The position numbers and the translations under genes are program-made. Shown here piece after piece: positions 15,131 through 23,568 of a stretch of 42,690 nt of DNA (positions are counted from its first letter, which is position 1; the number at the start of each line of letters is the position of its first letter). The stretch comes from Collinsella aerofaciens (GTDB lineage Bacteria; Actinomycetota; Coriobacteriia; Coriobacteriales; Coriobacteriaceae): the NCBI RefSeq assembly GCF_015553355.1, contig NZ_JADNGN010000014.1, forward strand, positions 1-42,690, in the 5' to 3' direction. The notes beneath the pieces were generated by a model. It ran no database searches. It was not told the DNA's origin and worked only from the letters and a program-made list of their open reading frames with translations.

Positions 15131-16657
15131 TTAGTCTGCTCGATAGTGCGAACCTAAGCTTTCAGTTCGCTTGCGCATGGCTTTGACCATTTCCTGTGCT
15201 AGTCGAATCTGCGACTGTAGGCGGGCGAGGGCTGCGATCTCGCTGTCATCGGCATGCGGCTTGTTCAGCGCCATGGCCTTGTCTTGCAGGCTTTCAAGCT
15301 GTTGCAGAGCCTCGGATAGGCCCGTCTCGGTGCGGTTGATCATGCAATAGGTGCTCATCGTGTGCTTAAGGCTGTGTGTCAGGCGTTCGGCATCTGTTGT
15401 GGCAATGCCATGCTGGGGGAGGTCGATATCCGTCTTCGGGGCCATCTCAGGTGCATTCTGCGCTGCAAGGGCTGCCGATGCTCCTGCGATGCGTCCGAAC
15501 ACGATGCCGTTGGCGCTTGACAAGCCACCAATGCGGTCGGCGCCGTGCATGCCGCCTGTCGCCTCGCCGCAAGCGTAGAGGCCCTCAACGCCCGTGTACG
15601 CGGTCTTATCGATCTTGATGCCGCCGTTAGCGGCGTGGGCATACATCGCAACGCGCATCTCGTCAGTCGGGGCGATGCCGTGCTCGTCTTGCAGCCAGGT
15701 GGCAAAAGTCTGCACAAATTCTGGGACATCCTCACTGGGGAAGTCGTAGTGGAGTGCCAGGCCTTCGGCACCTGCCTTATCGATGACGAGATCGATAGCG
15801 CGGGAGGCCAAACGTGACGTGAAGGGACCATATCCAGAGCGCTGCTCGAGCAGTTCGTCCAGCTTGTCGTCGGCAATATCTGCCGGCTGGTCTACATGTA
15901 CGTAGCGCCAGGTTTTCTCGTTGAAGACCAAGTTACGCCTGGGCTCGATGAAGCCGGGCATCATCTGCATGAACTCTATATTAGTAAGTGTTGCGCTGTG
16001 CGCCAGCGCGATGGCCTGCGAGGAGCTGAGCACATCAGCCGACGTAAGGCTGCGCTCGAACAGGCCGCCTGTGCCACCGGCTGCGATGATCGTGGCCTTG
16101 GCAGCAAAGGGCACGATTCGATTTTCGGTGAGGTCGTAGAGCACGGTTCCGGTTATTCTGCCGTTCGTGTCCTCAACAAGGTCGATAAGCTCATGGCGGG
16201 GGAGCAGACGAATGCCGAGCGACTCGATCCGGGCCGTCAGAGCGTCATCAAGGGGCTTGCGGGTGAGGCCGCGCCACATGCGCGTTTTGTGGTCAAAGCA
16301 GGGGATAAACTGCTTTTGCTGAGCGCTCTCAGCGCTTTGCGGACGCTGGAGCTCAACGCCCAGGTCTTGCTCGAGCCATTCAATTGCCTGGGGAATGCCG
16401 TGGACAAACGTCTGGACAAGCTCGGGGTCGGCGACACCGCCGCCGACGGTCTGGATGGTGTCGATGAGGTCTTGTTCGTCGTCTTCGTTAACGGGTCCGA
16501 TAAGCCCCAGGCCCCAGGTTCCGGGGAAGAAGCTCGATCCACTCATAATCTTGCCGGCGCTTGCCACAGCGACGGTTGCGCCCGTGCGTGCCGCTTCGAT
16601 GGCGGCGCAAAGGCCCGCAATGCCAGATCCAATTACCAGTACATCAGTCGATTCCAT
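15131..16657 (-). CDS. FAD-dependent oxidoreductase, fumarate reductase / L-aspartate oxidase superfamily
   Basis: A 508-residue flavoprotein. The N-terminal Rossmann FAD motif is VLVIGSGIAGLCAAIEA at about 6-22. ATIIAAGGTGGLF is a second FAD contact, and the C-terminal half has GLYACGEATGGMHGADRIGG, typical of the FAD_binding_2 family. The order of segments fits fumarate-reductase flavoprotein and L-aspartate oxidase relatives, but the usual substrate-binding set of aspartate oxidase is not clearly present and no nadA/nadC or frdB is nearby. The substrate is therefore open. The ATG at 16657 with AAAGGA upstream is preferred to the longer frame. No Tat or other signal peptide is seen, so it is probably cytoplasmic. 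Confidence 0.8.
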   Translation of the reverse strand: MESTDVLVIGSGIAGLCAAIEAARTGATVAVASAGKIMSGSSFFPGTWGLGLIGPVNEDDEQDLIDTIQTVGGGVADPELVQTFVHGIPQAIEWLEQDLGVELQRPQSAESAQQKQFIPCFDHKTRMWRGLTRKPLDDALTARIESLGIRLLPRHELIDLVEDTNGRITGTVLYDLTENRIVPFAAKATIIAAGGTGGLFERSLTSADVLSSSQAIALAHSATLTNIEFMQMMPGFIEPRRNLVFNEKTWRYVHVDQPADIADDKLDELLEQRSGYGPFTSRLASRAIDLVIDKAGAEGLALHYDFPSEDVPEFVQTFATWLQDEHGIAPTDEMRVAMYAHAANGGIKIDKTAYTGVEGLYACGEATGGMHGADRIGGLSSANGIVFGRIAGASAALAAQNAPEMAPKTDIDLPQHGIATTDAERLTHSLKHTMSTYCMINRTETGLSEALQQLESLQDKAMALNKPHADDSEIAALARLQSQIRLAQEMVKAMRKRTESLGSHYRAD

Positions 16658-16844
16658 CGGATTCCTTTCTCGTCCGGCGCATTGTCGCATGGGTGATCGG
16701 CAATGGGGCCGCAAAGACTCGGCAAATCGGTAAAGGGCAAATATGGCAGGTGGGCGTCATAGGCGTTCTGACGCTCCGTCTCATCACATCTCGTATTTCG
16801 CCACAACTGATATATCGGCATTAGCTGCCCTGTGACAGCGCAAA

Positions 16845-16878
16845 CAAAAAGAGCCGCCACCTCGAAAGGTAGCGGCTC
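16845..16878 (-). terminator. Terminator of the GGGtGRT operon
   Basis: GAGCCGC at 16851-16857 pairs with GCGGCTC at 16872-16878, with inner ACCT/AGGT. On the minus strand a TTTTTGTTTG run follows. Confidence 0.85.
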
Positions 16879-16913
16879 CTAAGCTCAACTATATGAGCAT
16901 CGCGCGGGCGCGA

Positions 16914-17918
16914 TTAGGCCTTGAGGGCCTCCTCGACGGCGACAGCGCAGGCGACGGTGGCACCTACCATGGGGTTGTTGCCCATGCCGATGAGACCCAT
17001 CATGTCGACGTGCGCAGGCACGGAAGAAGAACCAGCGAACTGGGCGTCGGAGTGCATACGGCCCATGGTGTCGGTCATGCCGTAAGAGGCAGGGCCGGCG
17101 CCCATGTTGTCCGGGTGCAGGGTACGGCCAGTGCCGCCACCAGAAGCGACGGAGAAGTACTTCTTGCCAGCCTCGAGGCGCTCCTTCTTGTAGGTGCCAG
17201 CGACGGGGTGCTGGAAGCGCGTGGGGTTGGTGGAGTTACCGGTGATCGAGATGTCGACGTTCTCGTGCCACATGATGGCAACGCCCTCGCGGACGTCGTC
17301 GGCGCCGTAGCAGTTGACGGCAGCGCGGGGACCATCGGAGTAGGGGATGGTCTCGACGACCTTGAGCTCGCCCGTGTAGTAGTCGAACTGGGTCTTCACA
17401 TAGGTGAAGCCGTTGATGCGGGCGATGATCTGGGCGGCGTCCTTGCCCAGACCGTTAAGGATAACGCGCAGCGGCTTCTTGCGAGCCTTGTTGGCGTTCA
17501 GAGCCAGGCCGATAGCGCCCTCGGCGGCAGCGAAGGACTCGTGGCCGGCCAGGAAGGCGAAGCACTCGGTGTCGTCGGAGAGCAGCATAGCGCCCAGGTT
17601 GCCGTGGCCCAGACCGACCTTGCGGTCCTCGGCGACGGAGCCGGGAACGGTGAAGGCCTGGATGCCCTCGCCGATGATGGCGGCAGCCTCAGAAGCGGTC
17701 TTGGCGCCACGCTTGACAGCGAGAGCGCAACCGAGGGTGTAGGCCCACTCGGCGTTCTGGAAGGCGATGGACTGGGTGTTGTTGACGATCTCACGCGGGT
17801 TGAAGCCCTTGTCGGTGCAGATCTGCAGAGCTTCCTCGAGGGAGGCGATGCCGTTGTCGGCGAGGCACTTGTTGATCTTGTCAGCGCGGCGCTCGTAACC
17901 TTCGAACGTAACAGTCAT
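16914..17918 (-). CDS. GGGtGRT family protein
   Basis: A 334-residue protein of the family named for its glycine-rich GGGTGRT motif, here in ASGGGTGRTLHPDNMGAG at about 258-275. Further conserved stretches are GLGHGNLGAMLLSDD and VDMMGLIGMGNNPMVGATV. The function is unknown. Members are found mainly in strict anaerobes, beside a NifU-like Fe-S scaffold, exactly as here (18 bp gap, same strand). That pairing suggests a role with metal clusters, but this is inference. GGGAGG precedes the ATG. Very even, high-expression-type codon choice suggests an abundant protein. Confidence 0.88.
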   Translation of the reverse strand: MTVTFEGYERRADKINKCLADNGIASLEEALQICTDKGFNPREIVNNTQSIAFQNAEWAYTLGCALAVKRGAKTASEAAAIIGEGIQAFTVPGSVAEDRKVGLGHGNLGAMLLSDDTECFAFLAGHESFAAAEGAIGLALNANKARKKPLRVILNGLGKDAAQIIARINGFTYVKTQFDYYTGELKVVETIPYSDGPRAAVNCYGADDVREGVAIMWHENVDISITGNSTNPTRFQHPVAGTYKKERLEAGKKYFSVASGGGTGRTLHPDNMGAGPASYGMTDTMGRMHSDAQFAGSSSVPAHVDMMGLIGMGNNPMVGATVACAVAVEEALKA

Positions 17919-17936
17919 AGTTATTTCCCTCCCTTT

Positions 17937-18671
17937 CTACTCGTGAACCGGGAACACGCTGGCGACGGAGTGAGTCTCCTCGTCGGTGCGCGGGTCGATG
18001 TACTTGGCAGCGTTCTCCCACTGACCATAGTGGCCCATAGCGCCAGCGATGGCCTCCTCGGGGGTCTTGCCGGCCTTGACGGCGTCGGTGAACTTGCCGA
18101 GGTTCAGGAACTCGAATGCGATGATCTCGTTCTTGTCGTTGAGAGCCATGCGGGTGACGTAGCCCTGAGCGAGCTCGAGGTAACGAGCGCCCTTGGCCTT
18201 GGTGCCGAACATGGTGCCGACCTGAGAGCGAAGGCCCTTGCCGAGGTCGTCGAGGGAGGCGCCCACGGGCAGGCCGCCCTCGGAGAACGCGGTCTGGCTG
18301 CGGCCGTAAACGATCTGCAGGAAGATCTCGCGCATAGCAACGTTGATGGCGTCGCAGACGAGGTCGGTGTTGAGGGCCTCGAGGATGGTCTTACCGGGGA
18401 GGATCTCGGAAGCCATGGCGGCAGAGTGGGTCATACCCGAGCAGCCGATGGTCTCAACGAGGGCCTCCTCGATGATGCCGTCCTTGACGTTCAGCGTGAG
18501 CTTGCAGGCGCCCTGCTGAGGTGCGCACCAACCCACACCGTGCGTAAGACCGGAGATGTCGGAAATCTCCTTAGCCTGGACCCACTTGCCCTCCTCGGGG
18601 ATGGGTGCGGGGCCGTGGTATGCACCCTTGGCAACGGGGCACATGTTCTCCACTTCCTGTGAGTACTGCAT
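17937..18671 (-). CDS. NifU-like iron-sulfur cluster assembly scaffold protein
   Basis: A 244-residue protein with a NifU/IscU-like core. Candidate cluster ligands include Cys in MCPVAKG, GWCAPQQGAC, VETIGCSGMTHSAA and DLVCDAI; the GCSGM segment corresponds to the IscU GCa loop. It is longer than IscU/SufU (about 140) and is not the SufU of the suf operon found further on, so the genome has two scaffold-type proteins. It is followed by the GGGtGRT gene. The ATG at 18671 with GAGGAG upstream is chosen over the longer frame. On the minus strand a TATTAT sequence lies about 95-100 bp upstream and is the probable -10. Confidence 0.85.
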   Translation of the reverse strand: MQYSQEVENMCPVAKGAYHGPAPIPEEGKWVQAKEISDISGLTHGVGWCAPQQGACKLTLNVKDGIIEEALVETIGCSGMTHSAAMASEILPGKTILEALNTDLVCDAINVAMREIFLQIVYGRSQTAFSEGGLPVGASLDDLGKGLRSQVGTMFGTKAKGARYLELAQGYVTRMALNDKNEIIAFEFLNLGKFTDAVKAGKTPEEAIAGAMGHYGQWENAAKYIDPRTDEETHSVASVFPVHE

Positions 18672-19074
18672 GCCTCTCCTCTCTATCGTGTTGGCGTCCC
18701 GTCTGGGGGTCGTGGCTGGCGATTGCCGGGCGACCCTTCGAAAGGGACATGACATGCAGCCCCTATAATACCGCGAAATGCACGGAATATTCGGCGAACG
18801 GCTCAGTTTTCGTAGCGAGAAGTCCGGAAGTTTAAATTGAAACGGTTTAACTCTATATTCTGTGGTCGTGGGCTACCATAGAGGGGGTCCGTCTTGGGCA
18901 AGCTTTTGGTCAGCTCTTGTAAGCGTTGCAGGGGTTGACCTGTTGCAACGGTGCCGTTCGCCGCCCGTTTACTGCCTTTGGCCGCGCGAGTGTATTGTTT
19001 TGCGTGAATGTTTTGATGGCACGCTTCAATCGTGCTGTATTGGATGGCAAGCAGATCCTGGCGAAGGGAGCGCC
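18672..19074. other. Intergenic region with divergent promoters
   Basis: No gene supported. The minus-strand promoter of the Fe-S scaffold gene probably uses TATTAT near 18771. On the plus strand TTTAAA (18831-18836) and TATATT (18854-18859), 17 bases apart, could drive the transposase-like gene. Confidence 0.4.
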
Positions 19075-19887
19075 ATGCAGCGCGTTTGGAGAACGGTTAC
19101 CGGCTTTTACCATGTCTGTGCCCGCGGTACGGGCAAGCAGCTCATCTTTGAGGGCGATGAAGACCGGTGGGAGTTCTTGGAGCTGATGCGTGAGTGCTGC
19201 CGCAAGGCGGGCGTGACGGTTATCGCCTGGTGCCTTATGGGCAATCACGTGCGTCTGGTGCTTGCAGATTACGAGGACGCGATGAGCGCGGCGATGCACC
19301 GGCTGCTTTTGACGTACGCGCGGCGGTTCAATAAACGCACGGGGCGCACGGGCCATCTGTTCCAGAACCGTTTTGACCGGCGTTCGCTCGATACCGACTG
19401 GCAGGTGATGGAGGCTATTCGCTCCGTTCACGCCAATCCGCAGGAGGCGGGCATGAGCCTAATCGAGCGTTATCCCTGGAGTAGCTTTGCGGAGCATTTG
19501 TGCGCTTACGACGGTGACGCGGCTGATGTCGCGAGGGGATTTTCTGATCCTTCTTGCGTGCTTGAGCTTTTTGGTTCTGCCGAGGGCTTTATTGCCTATT
19601 CGCTTTCAACGCCCGACGGCTGCGATTCAGCGATGCCCGTTCTGGAAGAGACGGAGTGGGAGCGGCATGCCTTTGCCGAAAAGTTGGCGAAGGGGCTCGG
19701 GGTTCCGCTCCACGGGGTTAAAGCCGCGCCGTCGGCGCAGCGCAATATCGTCATTCTTGGATTGCACGATGCCGGTTTTACGGTGCGTCAGATTGAGCGA
19801 TATACGGGGATTGGCAAAAGTACCGTTTCTCGTATCGTGCGCGCCCGCGCGCGAACGGCGATGCGGGCTGGCGGAAACGTGATGTAA
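19075..19887 (+). CDS. REP-associated (RAYT-like) Y1 transposase with altered HUH motif
   Basis: A 270-residue protein of the IS200/RAYT Y1-transposase family, single-strand DNA nucleases that cut at hairpin repeats. TGFYHVCARG opens the domain. MGNHVRLVL at about 56-64 aligns with the HUH motif (NHVHL), but the second histidine is Arg60. Tyr81 in LLTYARRFN is the expected nucleophile, followed by the family segment GHLFQNRF. The C-terminal part has a helix-turn-helix, GLHDAGFTVRQIERYTGIGKSTVSRIV, common in actinobacterial members. The His-to-Arg change should weaken metal binding, so the enzyme may be inactive or domesticated. The start at 19075 has AGGGAG upstream. Confidence 0.85.
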   Translation: MQRVWRTVTGFYHVCARGTGKQLIFEGDEDRWEFLELMRECCRKAGVTVIAWCLMGNHVRLVLADYEDAMSAAMHRLLLTYARRFNKRTGRTGHLFQNRFDRRSLDTDWQVMEAIRSVHANPQEAGMSLIERYPWSSFAEHLCAYDGDAADVARGFSDPSCVLELFGSAEGFIAYSLSTPDGCDSAMPVLEETEWERHAFAEKLAKGLGVPLHGVKAAPSAQRNIVILGLHDAGFTVRQIERYTGIGKSTVSRIVRARARTAMRAGGNVM

Positions 19888-20483
19888 GGTCGCCTGTTCA
19901 CCGCAGCTGGGGTCGTCCATACGCCGCAACCAGCGTTCAAAAGCTTGGTACGGTAACTGCACTTCTTAATATGCATAGAACAATCGTCATCTTGCATAAA
20001 ATAACAGCTCAGTCCGGGTTTGCCCGTGCCTACCCCCGTCTGCGCCGTGCAAAAAACGGAGTTTTCAGCATCGTGTTGCTGTCGGCACCGCCGCAATCTT
20101 GCAACATACGGGTCCCGAAGCTATTGATTCCTGCCGTTGCGCCCCCGAAGCACGTGCCTGCGTCCCGTCAGACCGCGATGCTTGTTCTAAAACACAATAT
20201 ATATGCGCCTAAAGACATTGATTAACGCTTTCGATGCGTATACACACAGCTTGGCGTGCTGAATACTCGCAAAAATGCACGCCGCTTCCTATGGGACCCG
20301 TCTGCGGCAGGCGCGAAGCGAGTCGGAGCTTCGCAGAACGGGGCTTGGCGCATTGCTTGGCGGGCCCGGGGCCCTGCCGCAGGCCTTTGGTGCTGTGGAA
20401 AACGCCCGTGCTCGCGTCTGGCTGTGTGGCAAATGTCAGACGGGGCGCCGGACGCGCGGACTTTGTGCGTTCGCGCTCATTAG
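19888..20483. other. Gene-free stretch of about 600 bp
   Basis: No ORF here resembles a known protein. It contains a 7-bp stem GCGAAGC/GCTTCGC at 20313-20334 and a 10-bp inverted repeat, CTGCGGCAGG at 20302-20311 with CCTGCCGCAG at 20373-20382. AT-rich patches lie near 19965-20000 and 20185-20225. It may hold decayed mobile DNA. Confidence 0.4.
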
Positions 20484-20515
20484 GTAAAAACAGAGCCGCC
20501 CGTATCGGGCGGCTC
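20484..20515 (-). terminator. Terminator of the suf operon
   Basis: GAGCCGCCCG at 20493 onward pairs with CGGGCGGCTC ending at 20515, and the minus strand continues into a TTTTT run. Confidence 0.92.
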
Positions 20516-20547
20516 GGCAATCAAAAAACTTGGATTCGGGGCATAAA

Positions 20548-20982
20548 CTACTGGTTTGCTTGCCCCTCGAGCATGCCGTCGAGGGTGCGCCAAGCGAGCT
20601 CGGCGCATTTGACGCGGGCGGGCATGTGCGAGATGTCCTGGAGCTGGGCGGCTTCGTCCAGGTCTTCCAGGTCGTCCTCGGAGAGCTTCTCGCCGCGGAT
20701 CATGGCGAGGAAGAGTTCCGCCAAGCGACGCGCCTCCTCGACCGTCTCGCCCGTGATGAGGTCGGCCATGATGTCGGCGCTTGCCTGGCTGATGGCGCAG
20801 CCGTGGCCGGTAAAGGAGGCTTCCTCGATCACGTTGTTCTCGACTCGTAGCTGCAAGGTGAGCTCGTCACCGCAGCTGGGGTTGATACCGTCGTGCTCGT
20901 GCGTGGGAGCATCCATCTCGTACTTATAGTCGGGGTGCGAGTTGTGCTCCATAAACGTGGTGGAGGTGTACAGATTACCCAT
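20548..20982 (-). CDS. sufU: SUF system iron-sulfur scaffold / sulfur transfer protein SufU
   Basis: A 144-residue SufU. Zinc/cluster ligands are Cys37 in NPSCGDELTL (with Asp39), Cys62 in GHGCAISQAS and Cys126 in RVKCAELAW. In Gram-positive bacteria SufU takes sulfur from the desulfurase SufS and passes it to SufBCD. The ATG at 20982 overlaps the sufS stop by eight bases, so translation is coupled; an upstream start in the longer frame would run far into sufS. It is the last gene of the operon, ending 33 bp before the terminator hairpin. Confidence 0.95.
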   Translation of the reverse strand: MGNLYTSTTFMEHNSHPDYKYEMDAPTHEHDGINPSCGDELTLQLRVENNVIEEASFTGHGCAISQASADIMADLITGETVEEARRLAELFLAMIRGEKLSEDDLEDLDEAAQLQDISHMPARVKCAELAWRTLDGMLEGQANQ

Positions 20983-22300
20983 TGAACGTGCTCCAAACGT
21001 GATGCAGGCCGGCGATGAACTTGTCGATGTCGGCCTTGTCGTTGTAGAAGGCCACGCTGGCGCGGCAGCAGGCAAGGTTCTCGACGCCCAGCCAGGTAAG
21101 CAGCGGCTGCGCGCAGTGGTGGCCGGCGCGGATGCAGACGCCGTCCATGTCCATGATGCTCGCGACGTCGTGCGGGTGGATGCCCTTGACGTTAAAGCTC
21201 ACAACGCCGTGGTGGTTGTCCCAATAGATGGAGCCGATGATCTGGACAAAGTTGAGCTGCATGAGTTCGCCCATCAGGTAGTGGACGAGTGCCCGCTCGC
21301 GGACCTGGATGTTCTCGTAACCCACGGTGTTGACCAGGTAGTCGAGTGCCGCACCCGTGGCGAAGATGCCGGCGGCGTCCTGCGTGCCGGCCTCGAACTT
21401 CTCGGGGACGGGCGCCCAGACGGCGTCCTGCTCGGTGACAGAGTCGATCATTTCGCCGCCGGTGAGCATGGGCGGCATGGCGTTGAGCAGGTCCATCTTG
21501 CCCCACAGCACGCCGATGCCCATGGGGCCCATGGCCTTGTGTGCGCTAAAGGCAAAGAAGTCGGCTCCCAGGTCGGCCACATCGACCGGCATGTGCGGCA
21601 GCGACTGTGCGCCGTCGACGACCAGATAGCCGCCGTACTTGTGCACGAGCTTGCCGAGGTTCTTGACCGGGTTCTCGACGCCCAGCACGTTAGAAACCTG
21701 ACCCACGGCCAGGATCTTGGTCTTGGGGCCCACCTTGGACAGAACCTCCTCGGTGGTGAGTTGACCGGTCTTGGTGGGGTAGAGGTAGACGAGCTTGGCG
21801 CCGGTCTCGCGGCAGACCTGCTGCCACGGAATCAGGTTGGAGTGGTGCTCCATGATGGTGATGACGACCTCGTCACCGGGCTCGAGCACCGTGGGTGCAA
21901 AGCTCTTGGCGACCAGGTTGAGCGACTCGCTCGTGTTGCGGGTGAAGACGATCTCGTTGGCCTGTGAGGCGCCGATGAGGTCGGCGATCTGCTGGCGGAC
22001 CTTCGCGATGGCGTCGGTTGCCTCGACGGACAGCGAGTACAGGCCGCGCAGGGGGTTGGCGTTCATGCGCTGATAGAAGTCGCGCTCGGCGTCGAGCACA
22101 CAGGCAGGGCGCTGCGCGGTGGCGGCGCTATCGAGGAAGGCGATCTCGGGGTGCTGCTGGAAGAGCGGGAACTGCGCCTTGTAGGGGTTGGTCTCGATGT
22201 CTACGGTGGGCCAGCCGCGCGAAGCCTCGTCGCTGGCGTCGAGCTCCATGGGCTCGGGGGCAGTGCAGGTATCGCATTTAACGTGCTCGGTGTCGATCAT
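20975..22300 (-). CDS. sufS: Cysteine desulfurase SufS
   Basis: A 441-residue PLP enzyme that takes sulfur from cysteine for Fe-S cluster assembly. The PLP lysine is Lys255 in FSAHKAMGP and the persulfide cysteine is Cys396 in RAGHHCAQP, the class II (SufS) form. It is longer than usual by about 35 residues at the N-terminus, which carries a CDTC motif at 9-12; this could be a small metal-binding tail. The start at 22300 overlaps the sufD stop as ATGA. The partner SufU follows with an eight-base overlap. Confidence 0.95.
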   Translation of the reverse strand: MIDTEHVKCDTCTAPEPMELDASDEASRGWPTVDIETNPYKAQFPLFQQHPEIAFLDSAATAQRPACVLDAERDFYQRMNANPLRGLYSLSVEATDAIAKVRQQIADLIGASQANEIVFTRNTSESLNLVAKSFAPTVLEPGDEVVITIMEHHSNLIPWQQVCRETGAKLVYLYPTKTGQLTTEEVLSKVGPKTKILAVGQVSNVLGVENPVKNLGKLVHKYGGYLVVDGAQSLPHMPVDVADLGADFFAFSAHKAMGPMGIGVLWGKMDLLNAMPPMLTGGEMIDSVTEQDAVWAPVPEKFEAGTQDAAGIFATGAALDYLVNTVGYENIQVRERALVHYLMGELMQLNFVQIIGSIYWDNHHGVVSFNVKGIHPHDVASIMDMDGVCIRAGHHCAQPLLTWLGVENLACCRASVAFYNDKADIDKFIAGLHHVWSTFNG

Positions 22301-23568
22301 GCGAGCTCCTCTTCAAAGTTGTCGATCAGGTTGTTGCCCAGGCGGACGACGGCGGCGCGGGTGCGCTCGTCGGTGGCGGAAAGTGCGGCGTCCTCCAGCT
22401 TGGCGCGGACGAACAGGTCCTCGGCGGCGTTTTGGTCAAGGCCGCGGCAGGCGAGGTAGAACAGCTGCTCGTCGCGGACGTGGCCGATGGTGGCTCCGTG
22501 GTTGCCGGCGACGTCGTCCTCGTCGCAGAGAATGACGGGAACGGTCTTGTTGTCGACGCCCTTGTTGGCCAAAAGCACCGTCTCGCGCTCGGTGCCGGTT
22601 GCACCCTTGCAACCGTGCACGAGGTCGATGGTGCCGCGGTAGACCTTCTTGGACGTGCCGGTCAGCACGCCGTTGGCGTCGATCTCGCACTCGGTCTTGC
22701 GACCGCGGTGGCGCAGCTCGTAGTTAAAGTCGCGCACCTGCTCGCGGGCGCCTAGGTAGTCAGTATCGATGGTGACCTTGGCGGTATCGCCTAGCAGGTC
22801 GCCGGCAAGGCCGGTGGCGCTGGCGCCAGCACCCAGGACGGTGTGCTGCACGTTGACGCGCGCGCCCTCGTCCAGGAATAGGCCGGTGTCGTCGAGCACA
22901 ATCCAGCTATCGTCGAGCGTCTGCGTGCAGGTCACGTTGACGGTGGCGTACTCGTGGGCACACACGCGTAGCACGGATCCCACGACGCCTTGGCCGGCAA
23001 CGGGGGAGTCCAGGGCAATAAGCAGATCGAGCGTCGACTGGGGACGGGCGACGACGTCGATGGCGGCGATGGCCGCGGCTGCATCGACACCGCTCACGCG
23101 CACGGTAACCGTGGCGTGCTTGTATGCGGGCACATCGATGACGATGCGCTTGGTAGCGTGCTCGGCCAAGTAGGCGTAGGCAGCCTCACCCATGCCGGTC
23201 TCGAAGGCTTCAGCAGGGGAGAGCTCTTCCTCGAGCTTAATGGCGCCGGCCTGGTAGACGGAGGTTGCGGGCACGTCGAGCTCGGTCTCGGGCGTGATGC
23301 GGGCGCGGTCGGCGGCATCGCCGGGCGCGGAGGCGCGGCGCTCGGGGAAGCGCTCGGCCATGGCGTCCATGGCGGTGTCGAAGGCGTCTGCCACGCCAGT
23401 AAACTGCTCTTCCAAGCCCTCGACCTCAACGGTCTCGGTGGGAGCGGCGGCAAGCTCGTCAGAGAGCTCAAGCTTGGTCTGGTTCATCTTGAGCCAACCC
23501 CAAGTGGCGGCCGGCATCGCATTAACCTGCTCGAGCGTGGTAGCAGCGGTGTTGGTGGTCTGTTTCAT
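22297..23568 (-). CDS. sufD: Fe-S cluster assembly protein SufD
   Basis: A 423-residue SufB/SufD-family protein, partner of SufB and SufC in the scaffold complex. The C-terminal beta-helix core contains GCKGATGTERETV and ends with EDLFVRAKLEDAALS, matching the conserved SufBD region. The start MKQTTNTAATTLEQ at 23568 shares its A with the sufB TAA stop (TAATG), so the pair is translationally coupled. The open frame continues upstream inside sufB, but that is out-of-frame sequence. The N-terminal part is variable, as is normal for SufD. Confidence 0.93.
   Translation of the reverse strand: MKQTTNTAATTLEQVNAMPAATWGWLKMNQTKLELSDELAAAPTETVEVEGLEEQFTGVADAFDTAMDAMAERFPERRASAPGDAADRARITPETELDVPATSVYQAGAIKLEEELSPAEAFETGMGEAAYAYLAEHATKRIVIDVPAYKHATVTVRVSGVDAAAAIAAIDVVARPQSTLDLLIALDSPVAGQGVVGSVLRVCAHEYATVNVTCTQTLDDSWIVLDDTGLFLDEGARVNVQHTVLGAGASATGLAGDLLGDTAKVTIDTDYLGAREQVRDFNYELRHRGRKTECEIDANGVLTGTSKKVYRGTIDLVHGCKGATGTERETVLLANKGVDNKTVPVILCDEDDVAGNHGATIGHVRDEQLFYLACRGLDQNAAEDLFVRAKLEDAALSATDERTRAAVVRLGNNLIDNFEEELA

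Noticed and set aside
15131-16657. Naming the flavoprotein nadB or frdA
   Set aside because: The superfamily is clear, but substrate-specific residues and pathway neighbours are missing.
16893-18662. 589-codon plus-strand frame over the GGGtGRT pair
   Set aside because: Antisense shadow of two well-supported genes.
20234-20929. 231-codon plus-strand frame after the RAYT-like gene
   Set aside because: It runs through the suf terminator and antisense to sufU; no recognisable domain.
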